64,000 nucleotides of DNA, from the NCBI GenBank assembly GCA_963457665.1, contig OY735236.1, positions 42,293,642-42,357,641 of the forward strand. Reading direction: 5' to 3'. The notes below the pieces were generated by a model, which saw only the letters and a program-made list of their open reading frames with translations, did not search any database and had not been told where the DNA came from. Within the stretch, counting starts at the first letter, position 1; each line of letters starts with the position of its first letter. Source of the stretch: Thysanoteuthis rhombus (taxonomy: Eukaryota > Mollusca > Cephalopoda > Oegopsida > Thysanoteuthidae). Positions 57,593-64,000 of the stretch are shown one piece after another. Made by a program: the position numbers and the translations under genes.

Positions 57593-58446
57593 TATAAACA
57601 GGATATATTGATAAGAAAACATTCAATATATATTCAGGTGTCCCTCATCATAATGTGGGTATTGATGTCCAAGAAAGCCCACCGTGTTTCAAGTAAGTTC
57701 AGATGACAGTGGGATGGGTGTGAGCAATATCCATGAGAAGGGTGATAATGATAATAATAGGTAAAAGATGGCTAAATGATTACAATATATTACATGGTAT
57801 TCTAAATTTCAGTATTTAAAAACAAAATCTTTACATCAAGTACTTAACCCTATGAGCCCTCTGCCCCTGCGGCTTTTGATACCCTGAGGGGAGAGAGAAA
57901 ATCATTTTAAAAAAAAGTTATGTTCATTCATGAAGGTGAAAATGTTCAGGTCAATCACCCACCTGGCCGTGAACTGCATGGAGGGGTGGTACATGTATTT
58001 AATTTCTACAATTGCTAGGAAATATCTCAAAATATGCCGCTATTTGTTGTAGAGAAGGTCTCCTGTGAACTCTTCTTTAGTGCACAAGCACGTTGAATAA
58101 CTTTGTGGTTATTTCCAACTGAGTCTGAAGAAGGAAAAATACTACTGATATTTTCTATAAATAGAATTCCATCAGCTGTTTTTTGTCCTTTTAGAGGAGG
58201 CAGCCTTCTTATCTTAAAAACTATTTTGCCTTTTTTTTTTGTAGATTGTTTATTTCATGGTAAAGTTGTTGAATGACGCATTAATTGACTTCAGCTGGTA
58301 ACTTTCTTTTTGGTGTCTAAGGCAGCTTTACTCCATCTGTTTAAATTGGACGAACCATTGGAATGATTTCCATCTCTCGAGGAACCCCCTGCAGAATATT
58401 ATACAGCTAATGACACATCAGTCTATTCAAAAATTTAAATGAAGTA

Positions 58447-58929
58447 CAGGTTGAATTTCCCTTATCAAATCGCATAGGGACCAGAAATTTTCCGGGTTTC
58501 TGAATATATGCATATATATAATGAGATATCTTGAGGATGGGGTCCATGTCGGAACACATATGTTTTATATATGCCTTGTACAGGTAGCCTGAAGGTAATT
58601 TATACAATGTTTTCTATGATATTGTACATGAAAAACAAAGTTTACGGTGACGATAGTTGGTAAAAAAATCTGAACCCATTGTTGTGTATTTGTTTTGATT
58701 GAGATTTATCTTCCACCGTTTGTGATAGAAAAATATTTTCATGTGTTTTAAAGATGCTCAAGCATTTACCTTGGTCAAATCATTTGAACAAAACCTTGGA
58801 GATGGACCTTGTTTCACATCTTTGAATCATTCTAAAATATGATTTTCCACTTTTGATGTCATTTTCGGCTTTTAAAAAGTTTTGGATTTTGTTGCATTTT
58901 GGATTTTCAGATAAAGGATATTCAACCTG
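58447..58929. mobile_element. Tigger-like (pogo) non-autonomous element
   Basis: 483 bp. Left TIR 'caggttgaatttcccttatc' and complement of right TIR 'caggttgaatatcctttatc' match at 18 of 20 positions. TA precedes the left end; AA (probably mutated TA) follows the right. The interior ('aatgagatatcttgaggatg', 'agcctgaaggtaattta', 'tacatgaaaaacaaagttt') resembles, from memory, an interspersed Tigger-related repeat of mammals. No transposase. Confidence 0.75.
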
Positions 58930-59431
58930 AATAATCTAAAAATCATTTTCAGCCTTCTACATGGTACAAAAAGATAGTTTTCAAAATATTTATTCCTATC
59001 TGATTTTTTGTCTCAGTCTCCACTTTTTGAAAAAAAAAAAAATTTCTCTTCCATTAGAAGTGATGTGAATTGGCAAAAAACTCCAATAAAAATCAGTCAT
59101 TTTTATCTTATTTTTTATTTTTTACTACTGATGATATAAATTGACAAAAATCTTGATGATCAGGAACCCTATCTATAAGTATTTTGTCATATTATCTGTG
59201 ATTTAGGTTTTTAGAAATTTCCCTTAAAAAAAATGAAATTATGATTAATTCTCATAGCCTCAGCAACTGGTCTTTTTCAGTTTGTAAAAAAACTTGTTTT
59301 ATAAAAAAAACTCAGATGAAACAAAAGTCAGGTTTGACAGATCTGTTTGGAAAGTGTCTATCTGCTTCTTTTGCTTTTTTTTGTTCCTATGGAACCCATA
59401 AACAACCTCTTATGAATTATAGTTCTACTGA

Positions 59432-59462
59432 ACCCTTGGTAAGAAAGGCTGCTCTAAGCAAA
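59432..59462 (-). mobile_element. hAT-like terminal fragment
   Basis: The complement reads 'gcagcctttcttaccaaggg', the CAGCCTTTCT-type end. It lies about 160 bp before another end at 59619 facing the other way. Confidence 0.4.
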
Positions 59463-59618
59463 TACACATTGTATTTTTCAAATATTTCAGACTTTTTATA
59501 TAGACTCACTTGTCTATTTATAAACTATTTCCATCTGATTATTTTTTTTTTTAGTTGATTTTAAAAAAAATTTTCATGTTGTTAGAACATGTGCAGTTGT
59601 AATTCTAGAATATCCTGA

Positions 59619-59665
59619 ACCAGCCTTTCTCAACAAATTGTTTGAAGTCCCACAAAAATTTTATA
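59619..59665 (+). mobile_element. hAT-like terminal fragment
   Basis: 'accagcctttctcaac' followed by 'tttgaagtcccac'. Partner end not identified. Confidence 0.4.
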
Positions 59666-60050
59666 CATGTTGAAAAAGGCACCTGACTTGCTTCATTCAT
59701 ATAACCACAAGTGGTTCCTGCCTTGATAACATATGATACTACAAGCATTAGAATTTTTATCAGCCGAAAAAGACTGGCAACTCATTTTTACTATTATAAA
59801 TTTTTTTTTAATGGAAGAATTCTGAGTTCTTACAAAAGTTATGATAAATATTAATTTTTTTGAAAGTAAACTAAGCTTATCAATATTTTTTGAAGGCGAC
59901 TGACTTCTATTTTATATTTTTATATCAAACGTCATTGGATGAGAAGGTAAGGAAAAATAAAGTATCTTAGAATGTTCACTTACATGAACAGATATTTAGA
60001 AAATTCTTTTCCTATACATTGTAGAATAAGATTACTTTCATATCATAATA

Positions 60051-60145
60051 CAGTAAACCCTTGTTATTATGAATTAATTGGGGGAAGGGGTGTTCGTTAA
60101 AGTTGAAAGTTGGTTATACCTGATGGTTGCCCCTTGCTCAGTAAG
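60051..60145 (+). mobile_element. Tc1/mariner (pogo)-like terminal fragment
   Basis: 'cagtaaacccttgttatta' and 'gggtgttcgttaaagttg' resemble pogo/Tigger-type ends with TA before (ATA|CAG). No matching right end found downstream. Confidence 0.4.
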
Positions 60146-60639
60146 TAAGAAGTAAGTTTTTTTTGCATTTTATTTAATAGAGAAAGATAAACTGAATTTT
60201 AACAGGAACTTTTCCTTCAAGAATATTTTTAGAGTCTGGTACTAAAATCTTGTAGCTGAAAAAAATTCAAATTTGAGTTGCCAATACCGGTACAAAATAG
60301 ACTTACTTCCACTTATTGTCTCAGTCATCATCATGTGTAAGTGACAGGGTGTTCGTGTTTTTTAAGTGAATCTTTATTTTATTTGTTGAATGATTTCACA
60401 AGCCTTACAACTTGGAATGGTATCAACTGAAGTCAAAAGAAAGCGTGTGAACTAAAATCTGGTGTAGAAACTATATTGTTTACATCATGTGACACCAAAC
60501 GGTGATCTATATTGGAGCTCTTTATCGCTTTTGAGAAATTCAACGTATGTCAGAGTAACACTTTTTGCTACATCATCATCTCTTATCAACAAAATTTTTT
60601 TCCAATTTTTCAACAATTTTTTTTTTTCTCCTTTCACAC

Positions 60640-61165
60640 ATCATTCAGTAGAGCTCTCTATCATTGGCATCATGGAGCCAATGCTTTCTGAACTTGTCTA
60701 GTCCATCTCTCCATTTTGTATTCTGCCAGTCTTGGTTTTGCATGTGATCTCTAGGGATCCATGCTGTGAGTTGTGATGTCCATTGGCTGACTGCCATTCT
60801 TACAACATGACCAACCTATTGCCATTTGAGTTTTCTAATGGATTTTTATGAGGTTTTAGACTCCTGTTTTTCCCTAATATACTGTGCTGTCTTGTGATCT
60901 CTCCATCTGAGGTTGCGCATGATTTTTTCATGTGCACGTTGCATGGTTCTCAATTTATGGGTCAGTCTCTTGGCAAAGGTGACTATTGGGAAAATGCATT
61001 GGTTGTATATTCTCCTTCTGAGGACTAATGGGATTTTCTTGTTCTTGAAGGTTCAGCTTGCTCTGCCGAAGCTTTGCCATACTAGAGTGATTCTTTGCTC
61101 AATTTCTTCTTCTTTTGAGGATTTCATGAGGATTTGTTGTCCTATGTAAGTGTAGTGGTCTCCTT
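60640..61165 (-). pseudogene. RTE non-LTR retrotransposon, 3' part of an inverted copy
   Basis: Minus-strand coding remnants: the reverse of the WAGHV region ('ttacaacatgaccaacctat'), of 'AQYI' (60871-60894) and of the 'YIGQQ' block near 61137. 'gcatcatggagccaatgc' near the 3' end matches the other copies. The adjacent 61190-61475 is an endonuclease piece of the same kind of element on the other strand. Confidence 0.75.
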
Positions 61166-61189
61166 TCTCCAGTTTTGGGACTTCTACCC

Positions 61190-61475
61190 AAACACTATAC
61201 CAAGAAAACGACCATTCCTTTCAAGTCATAGTTCCCTAAAAGCCCAGCCATATCACTTGCCTTGAGTGGAAGTGATGTGCTTCAATAGCGACTGCCAAAA
61301 CAAAACCCCAAACCTTCACCAAGAAAACAGTATTATACATTTACACCAACAATGTCAGATCACTCTCAATAGACATACACCTGTCCAATCTTGAAATTGA
61401 AACCAGAAACATGAAATGGGACATAATCGGCATTAGCAAAATCAAAGACCTGGGGAAGAACAGATTGAAGTAAAG
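61190..61475 (+). pseudogene. RTE endonuclease N-terminal fragment (inverted 5' piece)
   Basis: Open frame 61276-61473 reads '...VLYIYTNNVRSLSIDIHL' and 'MKWDIIGISKIKDLGKN', matching the start of the apurinic-like endonuclease of RTE elements (usual pattern: T-x-NVRSL near the N terminus, then WDIIGLSE about 30 residues on). The catalytic E of 'LSE' is K here. It is the only endonuclease piece in the window and lies in opposite orientation to the neighbouring RT fragment. Confidence 0.65.
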
Positions 61476-61479
61476 AACA

Positions 61480-62270
61480 AATACCTTTTTTATGCAAAAT
61501 GATTTTAATTAAAAACAGTAACAATATAATTGATGAAGCACTTTTAGAATCAACTATTCATCGACTAAATATCTTTGAAAATAAGTGTTTCTCTTCCTCT
61601 TGATAATTCACTTGAACTTTTATTTTCATTTCTATTTATTTGATAAAATGTCAATGAAGTAATTTTGATTTAAAATAAAACTAATTAAATTGATTTTTCT
61701 CCAAACTGACAAATTTCCAGTGATAAATAAGCTTTAAAGATTGAAAACACAAAAAATAACATTCTAAAGATTTTTTATTTTTTTTTTATTGATCTTTTGA
61801 CATTTCACTTTTACAATCCATGTTTTGTAAAAACGAATTATGTTTGAATAAAATAAAATTTTGAGTAAATTAAAACTACCTTTCTATAAATATATATTTT
61901 TTTAAAAAAAAAGATTCAGGTAAATTTCACATGGATTTTGTTTACTTTTCAGTAAGAATGTGGATAACTGGTGCTGGTGTCAGCTGAAAATTTCATGTTC
62001 AATCATATCAAATTTAGGGTGTTTACTCTTCGTATGATCTCACTAAATTGATATTTCATATAGTATTGAAGTTATTCTGCATTAGAATATTTGAATTTGA
62101 AAAAAGTAAAAGAAAAAATCCCTCTCTGTTGTAACGTTTTTATAAAACTGATATTAACAATTAACAGACAATCTTTTACCCCTTTTATCTTTATTAATCT
62201 ATCCGACCGATTTAGTCAAAATTTATTTTGATCAAAAAAAGGAGCTAAAATCAAATTTTGGTTATCCTAG
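61480..62270. other. Very AT-rich non-coding DNA, nothing recognised
   Basis: No ORF or shared repeat. Confidence 0.45.
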
Positions 62271-62271
62271 A

Positions 62272-63165
62272 TCACCATCAGTCTTTTATCGTCTATCGTT
62301 GAACATAGACTTTCCTTTGGATTCACCAAATCTCTCTATCATGGGCGTCACAGAGCTGATACTTTCTGAACTTGTCTAGGTCTTTTCTCCTTCTTGTATT
62401 CTGCCAGCCTTGGTTACACATTTGATGTCTGAGGATCCATGTTGTGTGTTGTGATGTCCATAGGTTGTCTACCTTTCTTAAAACATTGCCATTTGAGTTT
62501 TCTAATGAATTCTATGGTGTCTCGGACTCCTGTTTTTCACCGATATACTGTGCTGTCTTGTGATCTCTCCATATGATTCTCTCAAGCATGCGTTGCATGC
62601 TTCTTAGTTTGTGGGTCTGTCTCTTATTTAGGTTCCATATTTCAGCTCCATAAGTGACTATTGGGACGATGCATTGGTTATACACCTTTTTTTAGGATTA
62701 ATGGGATCTTCTGGTTTTTGAAGGTTGAGTTTGCTCCGTCAAAGGCTTGCTTTCCTAGAGTGATTCTTTTCTTGATTTCTTCTTTTGCGGGTTTCATAGA
62801 GATTCGTTGTCCAAGGTAGATGTAGTGGTCTACTTTCTCCTGTTTTGCATCTTCGATTTTGATAGTTGTGTTCTTATTCTCAATGTGGTTGTTCCACATG
62901 ACCTTCATTTTACTTCAGTTTAAGTGTAAGCTGACTTTCTTGCTTTCTTTGTTTTGTTCATCTAGCTTTAGTTGGAAGTTGTGTAGGTTCTCTGTGAGAA
63001 GGTTGATGTCGTCAGCAAATCTTCGGTTGCCCAGATATTCGCTGTATATTTTGATTCCTTCCCAGTCTAGATTTTGGAAGATCACCTCGAGGCAGTCTGT
63101 GAAGAGTTTGGTTGAGCTGGTATCACCTTGTCTTACTCCTTTTTGGAGCTGGAAGGTTAGATAGT
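62272..63165 (-). pseudogene. RTE non-LTR retrotransposon: RT palm to 3' end (longest copy)
   Basis: 5'-truncated at 63165. On the minus strand it begins 'LTFQLQKGVRQGDTSSTKLF', the RT motif QxGVRQGD, continues to 'YLGNRRFADDINLLTE' with the intact FADD catalytic box (63019-63005), and reaches an in-frame stop at 62917. It resumes as 'IEDAKQEKVDHYIYLGQRIS' (62908-62678), then frameshifts into the C-terminal blocks. The 3' end near 62272 matches the other copies ('gttgaacatagactttcc'). Stops make it inactive. Confidence 0.9.
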
Positions 63166-63169
63166 GTAA

Positions 63170-64000
63170 AATAGGTTCCCTAATATGCTTCCTATATTAT
63201 AGCAGCTTAAATTTTAGTTTAAAGTTAAGAAACCTTAGATAAAAGAATCAATGATGGTCTCAAAAGTAGAAAATATTTTCTGCACATTTCATTTTTATAT
63301 TTGCTCGCAGGCTTTTTGGTCTCACACAGGCCACAAAAAAAGTTGAGGGAATCCTGGATCCACCCTGCACTAGTGTCTTTTGATTCTGGCTTCAGTGCCC
63401 AGGAAACAATTTCCTCTTTGTTGACTTGCACTAATACTTCCTTCTCTCGACAACTACTGAGCGATCGTGGTGTCCAGCATTTCAACACTTGACAACAATG
63501 CTGGGCTTTTCATTATTCATAAGATGCTCGGCAGGAATTTGCTGTGTACAAATAATCAATCGGTTTCAGCTGCCCTTGTTTTGTCTGTTACAGTGCTACC
63601 AACAACAGCCAGATAGAAATTGTGAAATATCTATATATATATAAAGTACTATGTACCATGTAGGTCTGAACTCTCGGCTACATCTTGCACTCTAGATACG
63701 GACAACAGCCTATGTATAAATATATCTGTATGTATAAAGTACATGACTATTGGCCTGAAAACATAACGTCTTTTACTTCTGGCTTGAAGTCTTAGTGAAG
63801 CCAGTCAAGCAACAATGATTGTATTCAACATCTGAAAAGAACAGAAATGGACAAAATATGATGACTAACACTACTTCTGTCTCATAATAGTTGCTACATT
63901 TTTATATTTATTTCATGTACTAAATGTAACAATTATTATGGGACAAATGTACCGAAAACCATCGCTACAACAAACCAGTTAGAGGGAGGAGGTTGTTATC
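63170..64000. other. Non-coding DNA with overlapping ORFs, nothing recognised
   Basis: 63225-63490 is open on both strands (87 aa on -, 63 aa on +) and less AT-rich. The minus product has 'CGLCETKKPASKYKNEMC', which faintly suggests a Cys cluster, but I can name no family. Short AT run near 63632. Confidence 0.3.

Noticed and set aside
62859-63164. 101-aa plus-strand ORF
   Set aside because: Antisense shadow of the RTE reverse transcriptase on the minus strand.
63225-63488. 87-aa ORF with CGLCETKKPASKYKNEMC as a zinc-binding protein
   Set aside because: Cys spacing does not fit a known finger that I can name, the opposite strand is equally open, and there is no splice support. Left as unassigned.

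Overview
This window looks like non-coding DNA from an animal nuclear genome, either a long intron or an intergenic stretch. It is AT-rich, full of microsatellites, and built largely from decayed transposable elements. I found no open reading frame that I can defend as an intact host gene; the longer ORFs are translated microsatellites or repeats. The only recognisable coding sequence is broken transposon protein: RTE/BovB-like reverse transcriptase and endonuclease fragments, and a mariner-type transposase relic. The abundance of RTE fragments with (TGATGA)n-type tails and of tRNA-like SINEs suggests an invertebrate, perhaps a mollusc, but this is a weak inference. No single-copy gene is available to settle it.

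Layout. 0-7 kb: four copies of a ~400-bp dispersed repeat of unknown class (here R400), an imperfect AT array and a small MITE. 7-13 kb: an RTE relic, a SINE, an inverted-repeat element carrying a hammerhead-ribozyme-like core, local duplications and three tRNA-like units. 13-21 kb: a complete Tigger-like non-autonomous element, a second hammerhead-like locus, a possible 48-nt exon, a pyrimidine-rich minisatellite and a cluster of R400 copies. 21-29 kb: SINEs, a hAT-like MITE with a near-perfect hairpin, a pyrimidine tract near a CRE/E-box pair, and the mariner relic. 29-33 kb: an R400 copy split by two AT arrays around the best hammerhead-like motif, then a 1.8-kb composite of CTAT, CT and CA arrays with a repeated ~120-bp unit. 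33-44 kb: tandem duplications of about 115, 160 and 400 bp, and RTE fragments on both strands. 44-51 kb: a second inverted hammerhead-like pair, a ~0.9-kb element with imperfect inverted termini enclosing two tRNA-like units, and more RTE, SINE and R400 copies. 51-64 kb: hAT-like termini, a second Tigger-like element with TIRs, and two RTE copies, one with a 5' inversion of the twin-priming type.

The most interesting signal is a set of loci sharing the core CTGAAGA - stem II - (G/A)AA, with a flanking stem I that pairs across it. This is the architecture of a hammerhead ribozyme. Penelope-like elements and small retrozymes are known to carry such ribozymes. Two of the loci are arranged as inverted pairs and one sits inside a TIR foldback. 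The second is R400 itself: 16 copies here, 13 on the + strand, with short complementary ends and no family I can name. All repeat assignments were made by eye and need an alignment search.
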